NCBI GenBank assembly: GCA_964557575.1
Contig: CAZLBC010000013.1
Coordinates: forward strand, 14,102-78,101
Direction: 5' to 3'
Length of the DNA stretch: 64,000 nt
Source: CAZLBC01 sp964557575
GTDB taxonomy: Bacteria; Planctomycetota; Phycisphaerae; SM23-33
Notes under the pieces: model-generated
The model's database searches: none
What the model saw: the letters and a program-made list of their open reading frames with translations, nothing else
What the model was told of the DNA's origin: nothing
Made by a program: the position numbers and the translations under genes
Part shown: positions 40,203-49,200 of the stretch, piece by piece
Layout of the letters: each line of letters opens with the position of its first letter
How positions within the stretch are numbered: the stretch's first letter is position 1

Positions 40203-41609
40203 ATGGCCGACGCCGGAACACTCCTGGTTATCGACGACGAGGACGCTATCTGCGGGGCGTTCGAGAAGTTCTTCACCAACCGCGGCTGGCGCGTATTCGT
40301 GTGCGCCACCGCGACCGAGGGAGTAGAGACGTGCCGCCGGGAACAACCGGACGTCATCTTTCTCGACATCCGCCTGCCCGACGGCTCGGGGCTCGAAAAA
40401 ATCGATGCCCTGCTGGCGGAATCTCCCGGCGCGGCCGTGATCGTTATTACCGCCTACGGATCGCTCGACACCGTCACCCGGGCCATGGACGGCAGGGCCT
40501 TCGACCACCTCGCCAAGCCGCTGGACCTCGACCACGCCGAAAGACTCGCCCAGCGGGCGATACAGAACAGGCGGAACCGCGATCGGCAACAGCGCGTCGC
40601 CGCGCCTTCATCGAACACGGCCCCTTCCCTGATCGGTTCGTCGCAGTGCATGCAGGACGTATACAAGCGAATCGGGCTGGTGGCGCGGTCGGAATCAAGC
40701 GTGCTGATCCTCGGCGAAACCGGGACCGGGAAGGAACTGGTGGCTCGCGCCATCCACGAGCACAGCAATCGCAGCGGCGGTCCGTTCGTTGCCGTGAACT
40801 GTGGCGGCATACCGGAAAACCTTGTCGAGAACGAGTTGTTCGGACACGAAAAAGGGGCTTTTACCGGCGCGGAATCCACGCGCAAAGGCCGCTTCGAAGC
40901 CGCGGACGGCGGAACACTGTTCCTCGACGAAGTCGGCGAACTTTCCACTGCAGCACAGGTTAAGCTGCTCAGGGCGCTGGACCTCAAGACGATAGAACGC
41001 GTCGGCGCCGTCCTGCCGATACAACTCGACCTGAGGATCCTGGCGGCAACCAACCGGTCACTGGACGCAGACACCGCCGCGGGCCGGTTCAGGGAAGATC
41101 TCTATCACCGCCTCAACGTCATACATATAGAACTGCCTCCCCTTCGCCGCCGGCGGGAAGATATTCAGCAGCTCGCCGCAAATTTTCTCGGGCGATTCGG
41201 ACACGCCGCCGGGCTGAAAGCCGAAACCCTGCAGGTCCTGCAGAAATACCGCTGGCCCGGCAACGTCCGGGAACTGGAAAACGCCATGGAACACGCGGCG
41301 ATCGTCTCCGCCGGCACACCGATTCTTCCGGAGCACCTTCCCGAATCCGTCACCGCGCGCGGGCCGGCACTTCCCGGCGACGACATGACCGCCACGCTGC
41401 GGGACTACGTCCGCTCCCTGCGCGGGACCAACGAGGGAATATACAAAACCGCCGTCCGGAACCTCGAGCGGGAACTCCTGATCGAGGCGATTGACCGGGC
41501 CGGCGGAAACCGGGGAACGGCGGCCGAAATACTGGGCATACACCGCAATACGCTCCGCACGAAGCTGGGGGAACTCGGCATCGGCGAGGGGACGGCGCCC
41601 TTGAAATAA
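40203..41609 (+). CDS. NtrC-family sigma-54-dependent response regulator
   Basis: 468 residues with the three NtrC domains. The receiver has acidic DDED near residue 11, phospho-acceptor Asp55 (IFLDIRLPDGSG), threonine in ITAYGS and Lys105. The AAA+ domain has Walker A GETGTGKE (171-178), the sigma-54 contact loop GAFTGA (218-223) and the arginine-finger region. The C-terminal Fis-type helix-turn-helix is GNRGTAAEILGIHRNTLRTKL. It activates sigma-54 promoters, so an RpoN should be encoded elsewhere. The cognate kinase ends nine bases upstream. Confidence 0.95.
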   Translation: MADAGTLLVIDDEDAICGAFEKFFTNRGWRVFVCATATEGVETCRREQPDVIFLDIRLPDGSGLEKIDALLAESPGAAVIVITAYGSLDTVTRAMDGRAFDHLAKPLDLDHAERLAQRAIQNRRNRDRQQRVAAPSSNTAPSLIGSSQCMQDVYKRIGLVARSESSVLILGETGTGKELVARAIHEHSNRSGGPFVAVNCGGIPENLVENELFGHEKGAFTGAESTRKGRFEAADGGTLFLDEVGELSTAAQVKLLRALDLKTIERVGAVLPIQLDLRILAATNRSLDADTAAGRFREDLYHRLNVIHIELPPLRRRREDIQQLAANFLGRFGHAAGLKAETLQVLQKYRWPGNVRELENAMEHAAIVSAGTPILPEHLPESVTARGPALPGDDMTATLRDYVRSLRGTNEGIYKTAVRNLERELLIEAIDRAGGNRGTAAEILGIHRNTLRTKLGELGIGEGTAPLK

Positions 41610-41639
41610 CCCTAAACGGCGATATACTCTTCGGCACTC

Positions 41640-41713
41640 GGGCCGTTAGCTCAGATGGCTAGAGCGCTTCCCTTACAAGGAAGAAGTCGCTGGTTCAAGT
41701 CCGGCACGGCCCA
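41640..41713 (+). tRNA. tRNA-Val (anticodon TAC)
   Basis: A 74-base cloverleaf. The acceptor stem GGGCCGT/ACGGCCC has discriminator A, the anticodon stem CTTCC/GGAAG encloses CTTACAA, and the T-loop has GGTTCAAGTCC. CCA is not encoded. It starts 30 bases after the response regulator and may be cotranscribed with it. Confidence 0.96.
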
Positions 41714-41754
41714 TTTATCCACGGCACGCCGATCCGGGGATACTCAGTACGCGC

Positions 41755-41785
41755 AAAAACAGGGAAGCGCTCCAGGCGCTTCCCT
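41755..41785 (-). terminator. Rho-independent terminator of the LEPR surface protein gene
   Basis: A perfect 10-bp stem (AGGGAAGCGC/GCGCTTCCCT, 41761-41785) with a 5-base loop. On the minus strand it is followed by G and five Ts (41755-41759). It lies 36 bases after the stop at 41822, between convergent transcripts. Confidence 0.8.
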
Positions 41786-41821
41786 TCCCTCCGGTTTCAG
41801 TCACTGGTGTGCTATGCCCGG

Positions 41822-44593
41822 TCAGGTTGCAATAACCACCGAACCCGCCAGATCGGCGACGGAAACGCCGGCGACCCGAATGGCCTCGCCCGTTCCCATC
41901 AGGATCATCGCATCCTCGCCGACGGCCAGCAGTTCGATCTCGTCTTCGTCGTAGCCGTCGATCAGCACGCTGTCGATCCCGGCCTCGAAGTCCCGTATCA
42001 GGTCGACGCCCTCGCCGGCGTGGAACGAGAAAATGTCCTGTCCCGCGCCGCCCACGAGAATGTCGCCGGGCTGAAAACCGTTGAAAAACACGTTGAGGTT
42101 GACGGCAATTTTCGCATCGTTGAAATCGTTGTCACCGCCGCCGAGGAGATCCTCGAACCCGATGCTGCCCGACATGAGGCTGCCGTCACCGTCCAGGTCC
42201 GCGGTGTGTTCCCGGCTGTCGGAATTACGCCACGCGGCGCCCGAGAAGAAGACCGGGGCGCCCCTGCCGCTCAGGTCCGTAACCCCCACGTTCGTCTCGA
42301 TCGCGGGAACAAAATTGCCGCTGCCGTCCTCGATGAAACTGACATCCTGGCCGTCGGCGAGGGTGTTGAGACCGGCGCCGTCGGGTACGAGGAAAAATCC
42401 CACGTTGTTCGCGACACCGTCCAGAACGATTTCCGCCGTCGCGTCTACGGCCGTGTCGTGGAGGCTGGCCCAGAGGATTTCCCCGGTCTGCGGCGCGCCG
42501 CTGTCGTCGGCCAGGAAAAAGCCGAGGGAATTATCGTACCCGGCATCCGAACCGAGAAAGGTCACATCGATCTTCTCGCCGAATGAGGCGAAACCCGTGT
42601 CCACGCCGCCCTCGATCTTGTCGGTGCCGCCGCCGCCGTCGATGGTATCGAGACCGGCCGCCCCGTATATACGGTCATTGCCGGGTTCGGAAACCCTGCC
42701 GGTTGTCGTTTCGATTTCAGCCGTCACCGACCGCAGGAGGAAGTCCGAATTCGCGCCGGTGTTGCCGGCGCCGTTGTCGACCGCCCGGAGTTCCATTTGG
42801 CTGATCGCAAAACCCGCGTCGATATCAAAGGTGGCCAGCCCGTTGACCGTGCCCTCCACCAGGCCGGTGAGCTGTTCTCCGTTCGCGCCGTACGCCGTCC
42901 ACTGTGCCAGTTCCATGTAGCCGCGGTCGTAGGGGCCGGCGTCGGCTGAAATCTCGGTCTCGCCGTCGAACAGGGCCGACAGCTCGATCGTCACGCGATT
43001 CGCCGGCTCGACGAAATCAATCAGGAGGATCTCGTGGGCACCGAGGTCGTTTCCGTTCATCGTGTCGATTTCACCGTCGTCGATATTGCCGGGACTGTGG
43101 ACCCCGAATCCGGAATAGGCGTATTCGCCGTGCAGCGACGTATCGGCGGTGTTGGCCCCGTCGATCGTGAAACCGACGTTCTTGTAACTGAACGCGGTGG
43201 GATTGTGCGTCGCGTCGCTGGGATCGCGTTCCGCCGTCAGAACCACACCCGCCGCGACCCAGTCGGCGAGGACCTGGTCGATATCCATGTCCCGGTCGGG
43301 GGTCGTGACGGCGATCGTTCGGACCGTCGTGATCTCCCGCCCGTCCCCGAACAGGGCGTCGTCGCCCGCGCCGCCGTACAGCACGTCGTCGCCCGCGCCG
43401 CCGACGATGATATCGTCGCCGCCGCTGGTCCAGAGAATATCGTTCCCGTCGCCGCCGCGGACCTCCACGTCGCCGTACCCCCAGCGGTCGCTCGTCAGGT
43501 CGACCACGTCGTCACCCGCGCCGGCGTCGATCAGTTCGATGTTGGCAAAGACGGGCACGCCTGCGTGCGAGGGCGTCACGCGGTCGTCGAGGGCAATGGC
43601 CTGGTCTCCGTCACCGAGGCTGAGGATATCGTACCCGTCGCCGCCGTCGAAGATATCCATGTTCTGTTCCTTGCCGACGATGTAGGCGATTTCGTTCGAG
43701 CCCGCGTTGTCCGGATCGCCCATGTTGATGGCGTATGCGCCCTCCCAGATGCCATCCGCCGCACCCAACTCGAGCAGGTCGTCGCCGGCGCCCGCCAGCA
43801 GCCGGTCCGCGCCCGGGCCGCCGCACAGCACATCGTTGCCGGCACCGCCGACCAGCAGGTCGTCGCCGGCCCCGCCGTGAAGATCCTCGGGCCCCTCACC
43901 GCCGAATATCAGGTCGTTGCCGGCCCCGCCGACCAGGTGAAGCATGCCGGCGCCGTCCACGTAACTGTTGCCGGCGCCTTCGTACACCAGGGAGACGTTG
44001 TCGATAAGGGCGCCGTACGTGTCGTCCATGCCGTCGCCCTGGAAGGTGACGGTGTGAACGTCGTCTGAGAGGATCAGCCTGATCTCGGCCCGCCGGTAGC
44101 CGCTGGAAACGGCGGCAAAGCTCCTGACCTCGACGCCGTCGACCAGGACGTTGAAATCACTGGTGTCTTCGGCCGCAATATCGCCGCGCGCCCGCCCGGA
44201 GTAATCAAACGAAAGCACGTGCACGCCGAACTCGGGAATCAGCACGTCCTGTGACACGGTGCTGTTGGTGTCCGCCTCGATCTTGTCGAGCGTGCTGCCG
44301 GCGTCGGTGTGCGAATCGAGCTCGAGGACATTGCCGTCCACGTTGGCAGGCGCGCCGCCGACGGTGCCCTTCTGAATCTCCATGATCCCGGCGTCCGCGC
44401 GCCAGGCGCCGAGAGTATGGCAGGTCAGCCAGCCCCCGCGGTCCACGACGCCGGTCGCGCCGCTCAGGTCCGAGAAACCCCCGTCGGCAATCAGGTTTTC
44501 CTGCCCCGCCCCGATATCCCCGGAAAGCAGCAGTCTCGGTTCGAGTCCTTCGAAATGGGGAAGTCCGTTTGCACTGCAACCGTCGGTATTCAT
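41822..44593 (-). CDS. LEPR-XLL surface protein with hemolysin-type calcium-binding repeats and DUF4114-like domain
   Basis: 923 residues from ATG 44593 (MNTDGCSANGLPHFEGLEPR), with GGGAG upstream; the frame extends 22 codons further without support. The LEPRLLLSG motif near residue 18 is typical of large exported planctomycete proteins. Two clusters of glycine/aspartate nonapeptides (GGAGNDLIFGGEG; GGAGDDVLYGGAGDD) should bind calcium outside the cell, and further short copies occur near the end. The C-terminal part has GFEDLLGGGDNDFNDAKI, as in DUF4114. Probably an adhesin or matrix protein; no catalytic motif was seen. It is monocistronic, with its own promoter and terminator. Confidence 0.8.
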   Translation of the reverse strand: MNTDGCSANGLPHFEGLEPRLLLSGDIGAGQENLIADGGFSDLSGATGVVDRGGWLTCHTLGAWRADAGIMEIQKGTVGGAPANVDGNVLELDSHTDAGSTLDKIEADTNSTVSQDVLIPEFGVHVLSFDYSGRARGDIAAEDTSDFNVLVDGVEVRSFAAVSSGYRRAEIRLILSDDVHTVTFQGDGMDDTYGALIDNVSLVYEGAGNSYVDGAGMLHLVGGAGNDLIFGGEGPEDLHGGAGDDLLVGGAGNDVLCGGPGADRLLAGAGDDLLELGAADGIWEGAYAINMGDPDNAGSNEIAYIVGKEQNMDIFDGGDGYDILSLGDGDQAIALDDRVTPSHAGVPVFANIELIDAGAGDDVVDLTSDRWGYGDVEVRGGDGNDILWTSGGDDIIVGGAGDDVLYGGAGDDALFGDGREITTVRTIAVTTPDRDMDIDQVLADWVAAGVVLTAERDPSDATHNPTAFSYKNVGFTIDGANTADTSLHGEYAYSGFGVHSPGNIDDGEIDTMNGNDLGAHEILLIDFVEPANRVTIELSALFDGETEISADAGPYDRGYMELAQWTAYGANGEQLTGLVEGTVNGLATFDIDAGFAISQMELRAVDNGAGNTGANSDFLLRSVTAEIETTTGRVSEPGNDRIYGAAGLDTIDGGGGTDKIEGGVDTGFASFGEKIDVTFLGSDAGYDNSLGFFLADDSGAPQTGEILWASLHDTAVDATAEIVLDGVANNVGFFLVPDGAGLNTLADGQDVSFIEDGSGNFVPAIETNVGVTDLSGRGAPVFFSGAAWRNSDSREHTADLDGDGSLMSGSIGFEDLLGGGDNDFNDAKIAVNLNVFFNGFQPGDILVGGAGQDIFSFHAGEGVDLIRDFEAGIDSVLIDGYDEDEIELLAVGEDAMILMGTGEAIRVAGVSVADLAGSVVIAT

Positions 44594-44670
44594 CTGATAC
44601 GCTCCCGTTTCGCTTTCAAAATAGCGAATTAATAAATATATCAGGTCGTTAAACTGCACTACGGCCGTCT

Positions 44671-44689
44671 CCCCCCCCCAAAAAAAAAG
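44671..44689. repeat. Adjacent homopolymer runs (about 8 C then about 9 A)
   Basis: A run of Cs directly followed by a run of As (Ts then Gs on the minus strand), in the 5' leader of the LEPR protein gene, between its promoter and start. It is flanked by CCGTCT and AGACGG, which could pair. The boundaries and counts are approximate. Runs like this slip easily and can alter expression. Confidence 0.7.
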
Positions 44690-44713
44690 ACGGATATGTA
44701 CAACGTTTGCTTT

Positions 44714-44744
44714 ATTATATAATCACGGATTCGATAGATGTCAA
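44714..44744 (-). promoter_or_regulatory. Promoter for the LEPR surface protein
   Basis: TTGACA at 44739-44744 and TATATA at 44716-44721 with 17-base spacing (or TATAAT at 44714-44719 with 19). The leader to the ATG at 44593 is about 115 bases and contains the homopolymer runs. Confidence 0.75.
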
Positions 44745-44838
44745 CCTGCTTAAACTTTTTCCGACGAATATAGACGTTGTTTTTAACCAGTTTGCCTGGT
44801 TTTCCCTTTTTGCCAGTTCGCATATCGCCCCGAAACAG

Positions 44839-44878
44839 GAAAGCGACGGGCCGGCGACATCGCCGGCCCGTCGCTTTC
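44839..44878 (-). terminator. Long GC-rich palindrome, probable terminator of the malectin lipoprotein gene
   Basis: A perfect 19-bp inverted repeat (GAAAGCGACGGGCCGGCGA and its complement) separated by two bases. It lies 31 bases after the stop at 44910. On the minus strand it is followed by CTGTTTCGG, a weak T-tract. It could also be an extragenic palindromic repeat, but only one copy was seen. Confidence 0.65.
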
Positions 44879-44909
44879 GAGTGATTCGATAACCGTGGAG
44901 AGCGGGGTC

Positions 44910-45440
44910 TTATTCGGGGATGATCTCGATGCCGTTGATCTCCGGGTTCTGTATATTCGTGGTGAAACCGATGGTGAGGACACCGTCCTTCGGCTCGAGT
45001 CCCTTCAATTCCTTGATCGCCGGCTTGAATGCGCCGCCCGCCTCTTTAAACGGATCGAAATCCTTCAACACGACCTTTCCGTCGACACTGACGTCGAAGA
45101 CCCGCTCGCCCGCGGCGGCGACACCGCTGAATGTCTCGGCGAAGTGCAGGCGGGCCGTGTATGTTCCGGGGGGCAGTTTGAACTTGTAAGCATCCATGCC
45201 GTAGCACTCGTTGAGGTAGACATCGGGCGCATCGGTGCCGGGAATCTCCTCGGGGCTCCTGGCGACCGTCATACCGCCGACGCATCCCCACGCGGCGTCT
45301 TTCGTCACCTCCCGGTCGGCAAGCCACGTGTTGCCGGCCTTGTCCACGTAGTCCTCCGACGCACCGCAGTTGATCCGGTAGATCGGTTCCGATGCGCATC
45401 CAACCACGCACAGGCACAAAACAGCGAGTATCTTTTTCAT
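44910..45440 (-). CDS. Malectin-domain lipoprotein
   Basis: 176 residues. The N-terminus is a lipoprotein signal with lipobox VVGC (Cys15). The rest is a single malectin-like carbohydrate-binding domain: RINCGASEDYVDKAGNTWL near the start, GTYTARLHFAETF in the middle, and VFDVSVDGKVVLKDFDPF then NPEINGIEI near the end. It would bind glycans at the cell surface. It has its own promoter (45509-45537) and a good ribosome-binding site (GGAAAGGAG). Confidence 0.85.
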   Translation of the reverse strand: MKKILAVLCLCVVGCASEPIYRINCGASEDYVDKAGNTWLADREVTKDAAWGCVGGMTVARSPEEIPGTDAPDVYLNECYGMDAYKFKLPPGTYTARLHFAETFSGVAAAGERVFDVSVDGKVVLKDFDPFKEAGGAFKPAIKELKGLEPKDGVLTIGFTTNIQNPEINGIEIIPE

Positions 45441-45508
45441 CGTTCCGGCTCCTTTCCTTTTTCGTTTCCGACGGGATCCGTTTCTCCCAGCATCGACCCG
45501 GTTCGCAC

Positions 45509-45537
45509 ATTATCCGTTTCTGAAATACGCGAGTCAA
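45509..45537 (-). promoter_or_regulatory. Promoter for the malectin lipoprotein gene
   Basis: TTGACT at 45532-45537 and GATAAT at 45509-45514, each five of six consensus bases, with 17-base spacing. It lies 69 bases before the start codon. Confidence 0.7.
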
Positions 45538-45892
45538 CCACGCGGCGAAAAATTATTAAAAGAGCATTAAGGTGGTTGCCCTATGCACATTTGCCTCGAA
45601 TCACGGTTCGCGCCTCGTTTACAGTTATCCTGTTCGCTTGGTCCCCCCCTATCCGGCGAACGCACAAAGACCCGGCTCCCCATCCGGGTCACGGCCGCCC
45701 GGTTCTCCCCAAAGCCGGGTGGCCGCATTTATCTGTTGCACCGGCCAATCCCGCCGTACAATACACCGTGGTTTCCCCGTAATCAGGAACGGGTACATAG
45801 GGCCTGCTGAACATGTCCCTGAATTGTTCAGCAGCCCGTACATAGGCTCGATTCTACAGGCGATCGCCGTGCTTTGGACTTTACTGCTCAGC
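45538..45892. other. Intergenic stretch without a recognisable gene
   Basis: About 355 bases upstream of the malectin gene promoter. Open frames here lack a ribosome-binding site and protein-like composition. The only structure is the hairpin flanked by direct repeats at 45793-45846, annotated separately. Confidence 0.5.
45793..45846. repeat. Hairpin flanked by 9-bp direct repeats
   Basis: The sequence GTACATAGG occurs at 45793-45801 and again at 45838-45846. Between and partly overlapping them is an imperfect palindrome: TGCTGAACA (45805-45813) pairs perfectly with TGTTCAGCA (45825-45833), extended by GGGC/GCCC around one bulged C. It looks like a tiny inserted palindrome with a target duplication, or a terminator; no neighbouring gene ends here. 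Confidence 0.5.
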
Positions 45893-46184
45893 ATGACCGC
45901 AATCAGACCGCACCTGCCTGCCGTGGAGGAAACGGTCATCATCGCAGAGGGAGCGCGGCGCACAGACGTGGGAACTGTCCCTGCACACGCCGGACATCCT
46001 CGCCGCGGCATCGCTCGTCCAGGCCTGCGTCCATGGTTGGGGAACTGCCTTTCCGGTGACCATCGACGAAAACCGGGCCCGGATCGCGGCCCGCAAGGGC
46101 GTCACCTACCAGATCCTCGTGGACGGAACGCGCATTGAAACAATCGCCTCCGGCGGCGCGGACGAGGTTGCACTCGGCGGGTAG
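45893..46184 (+). pseudogene. Possible frameshifted gene remnant
   Basis: From ATG 45893 one frame reads MTAIRPHLPAVEETVIIAEG to about 45961. The next frame then continues TWELSLHTPDILAAASLVQA through KGVTYQILVDGTRIETIASGG to a TAG at 46182-46184. Joining them needs a one-base change near 45962 and would give about 96 residues. No family was recognised. The second part reads like the tail of a larger protein, so this may be a decayed fragment; chance coding in GC-rich DNA is also possible. Confidence 0.3.
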
Positions 46185-46220
46185 GCCCCGCGACGGTTAC
46201 CTCCCGCGCCGTCCGAACGG

Positions 46221-49200
46221 CTACGTCCCCCCGAAGCAGACGACGGAGCCGCCGGCGGTAACCATGTAGAGCTTTCCGTCCGCGGCGATCATGCCGTCAA
46301 AGGCGGGGAGACCGTCCAGTTTCAGCTCGGCGAGCTTTTTTCCGTCCTGTTTCGAGAAGACCTGCATGACGCCGCCGCGGGTGCCCTTCAGCCATTCCGC
46401 CTGCAACTGCATCTTCTTTCGGAACTCGTCCTCGTTGGAGCGCCCCCACATCTCGCGCTCGTCGACCACGTCGCGGGGGCCGGCGACGAAAAGCCGGTCG
46501 CCGGCCAGGACCATGGCCTTGGCCATGACCGCCGGCTCCTCGTTGACCCAGTTGAAATCCAGCGCGGTCAGTTTCTTCATCGGCTGCTTGGACAGGTTTT
46601 TCCAGTCGACCGTGTGATTCGCCAGCGCATTCTTTTTGTCCACCGGGTATTTTGCCTTCGGCCACCGCTTCCCCTCGATGCGGGGTATGCCCACCTTGCG
46701 GGAAGGGGTCTTCTTGGCACTGAAGAGCCGGTACTCATTGACGGAGCTGTTGCACATGATCCCGGGGTCCCGGCCGTAGGAGTAGGCGTTCGTGTCGTCG
46801 ATGCACATGATGCGGCCGCAGGGCACCCGCTTGGGCGGAAGCTGGAACTCGGCCCAGCCCTCGCCGGCCGCCCGGCCGTAGATCCAGTAGGTCCGGTGAT
46901 GCCAGGAATCGTCCAGGAACGAAATGGGCGAAAACAGGTGCACCTCCTCGTCGTACTGGGTGTCGGGCCGCTGGGGATTGACGCGGACCCGCTTGCCGTC
47001 CATGGTGAAGGTCTGCGATTTCATGTAGACGTGCTTCCCGTCGCTGGAGAGCACGTCGGGCAGGCCGACGGGCATGTGCTTGCCCGTGATCAGGTCGTCG
47101 AGCTGCTTGTCGGTCCCGGGGACCTTTCGGTCCATGACGTTCTCGGCGACCAGTTCCCCGGTTTCGGGATTGAGTATCACCATCCGCATACCGCCGTCGA
47201 GGAAGAGGCTCCGCCCGGCGGTGCAGTAGAGCTTGCCGTCCTGTACCAGGACGCTGCCGTGCACCGGCCAGGCCGATTCGACCCTGCCGTAGGAGACGAT
47301 TCTGCGATCGCCGGGCGCGGCCCGGAATTTCCAGGCCAGCGTGCCGCTGCCGGCATCGAGGGCGTAGACGCAGCCGTCGGCGCACCCGAAGAGGGCCAGG
47401 CCCTTGTAGAGCGTCGGCGGCGAATCGACCCGCGCGCCCGCCCGGTACGACCAGACCCCTTCGCCGGTAGCCGCGTCCAGGCAGAAGACCGTGTGCCGGT
47501 CGACCGCGCTGGCGCAGAGCTTGCCGCCGGCCACCACCGGCTGGCTGATCTTCGTGCCGAAATCCGCCTTCCAGGCCTGCCGCGGCTCGGCCGCGACCGC
47601 GGTTCCCGCGGTACCGGAGCGGGTATTGTCGTGGCGGAACACGGGCCAGTCGGATGCCGGGTATTCAACGGTCTTGTCATGCTTCCCGAAGGCCGGCCCT
47701 TTCACGAGCCGCTCGCCGCCGCGCGGCGCGGCGGTCGGCTGCGGGGCGAGGGCACAGAAGCCGTTGAGCTGGGTCTGGTAGTAACACGCGCAGGCATGGG
47801 GGGTCGCGTAGATCAGGCCGTTGGCGGGCGTAATGCCGTAGATGCAGCCGCCCCGGACCCAGTGGTTGTTCTCCCACGTGTCTTCCTTCATGTCGTAAAC
47901 CATGATCCCCATCATCGGCGGGTACTGGTATCTCCCGGTCGCGCGCCCGGGATAGCACCGCTGGTGGATATAAAACGAGTTGATCGGGTTGCTGAACTGG
48001 TCGAGCTGCGTGCCGTCCTGCAGCCCGTAGGTGGTGAAGACGCCCTTGTTCGGCCGCCCGAGCACCCACACCTTCTCGCCGATGACGTAGAAGTCCTCGA
48101 GGCTGAAGTGCCCGGAGCGGGGTTTTTTCTTAACCGTCCAGAGGATCTCCCCGTCCTTCGCGGCAATCGTGAAAATTCGTCCCATCGGCGAAAACACCAC
48201 CCGGTCTTCGCAGATGATCAGCCGCGGCCCGGCATACCCGGTCCGGATCTGCTTCATCGCAGAAACCTCCGCCTTCCAGAGTTCGTCGCCGCTGCTGCGG
48301 TTGAGGGCCACGACGTGGTCGCCGTCGTAAAAACAGACCATCCGGTCGTCCGCGGCGAGTGTCATCGGGGCGACGGGCACCCTCTTCTCCCAGCGGACCG
48401 TGTCGCTATCGGCCGCCAATGCCTTGAGGACGCGGACGCCCGTCTCGGGCTGCCACTGCCACTTCTTGCTCGCCCGGTCCCGCTCCCGCCAGCAGTTGGG
48501 GTGCTGCTGGCGGTAGTCGACCGGCTTCCGGTCCGGGTCCACCGCGGCAAAAACGACGCCGCCGGAGACGATAAGCTCGAAGGTCGTCGCCGTTTCGTCG
48601 TAGGTCCGCATTTCTTTCCCCGTCGCGGCGTCCAGGCACACCAGGTCGTGACCGACACCGGGGGAGATGTACACCCGGTCGCCGACCGCCACGAGCCGCC
48701 GGGGAAGCCAGCCGGGGCCGCTCTTGAGAGGGTAGAGGTGATTGAACCAGTCCGGCAGCGGCTTTTTCCAGAGGACGGTGCCGTTGAACGCATCGCGGGC
48801 CGTAAGATAATTTTCGGCCGGGAGCTGGATGGACTCGGTCAATCCTTCGTCCATGACGTAGAAGACCCTCCCGCCCGCGGAGACCATGGCGTTCATGCCG
48901 GCCGTGTGCTCGTGGCTCCGCGCCCAGAACGGGCCGCCGGTCCACCGCAGGCCCCGGGGATGCGCGGCGACCTCGTCGTCGGAGACCGAGGTCCCCCGCG
49001 GGTCGTGGAGGAAGTGCGTCCACTCGTCGATTGCCTGCGGCCACGGTTTCCGGTAGACCGTCCACCCCGCACATCCCGCGGCCGCCGCGGTCTTTAACCC
49101 GGCGATCTTCCGCCCGTCGGCGATGAGGGCGGCGCCTTTCGGCGCCAGGACCCGCTCGACTTCCGCGGCCGTGATATCCCCGGTCTTAGACACCACCAGG

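Noticed and set aside
43034..44068. A 344-codon plus-strand frame opposite the calcium-binding repeats
   Set aside because: The repetitive composition simply mirrors the Gly/Asp repeats on the other strand.
45572..46138. A 188-codon plus-strand frame in the malectin-propeller intergenic region
   Set aside because: The first two thirds have no protein-like composition or ribosome-binding site; only its tail is kept as part of a possible remnant.
46614..49097. An 827-codon plus-strand frame opposite the propeller gene
   Set aside because: Antisense shadow; no start signal and no protein-like features.
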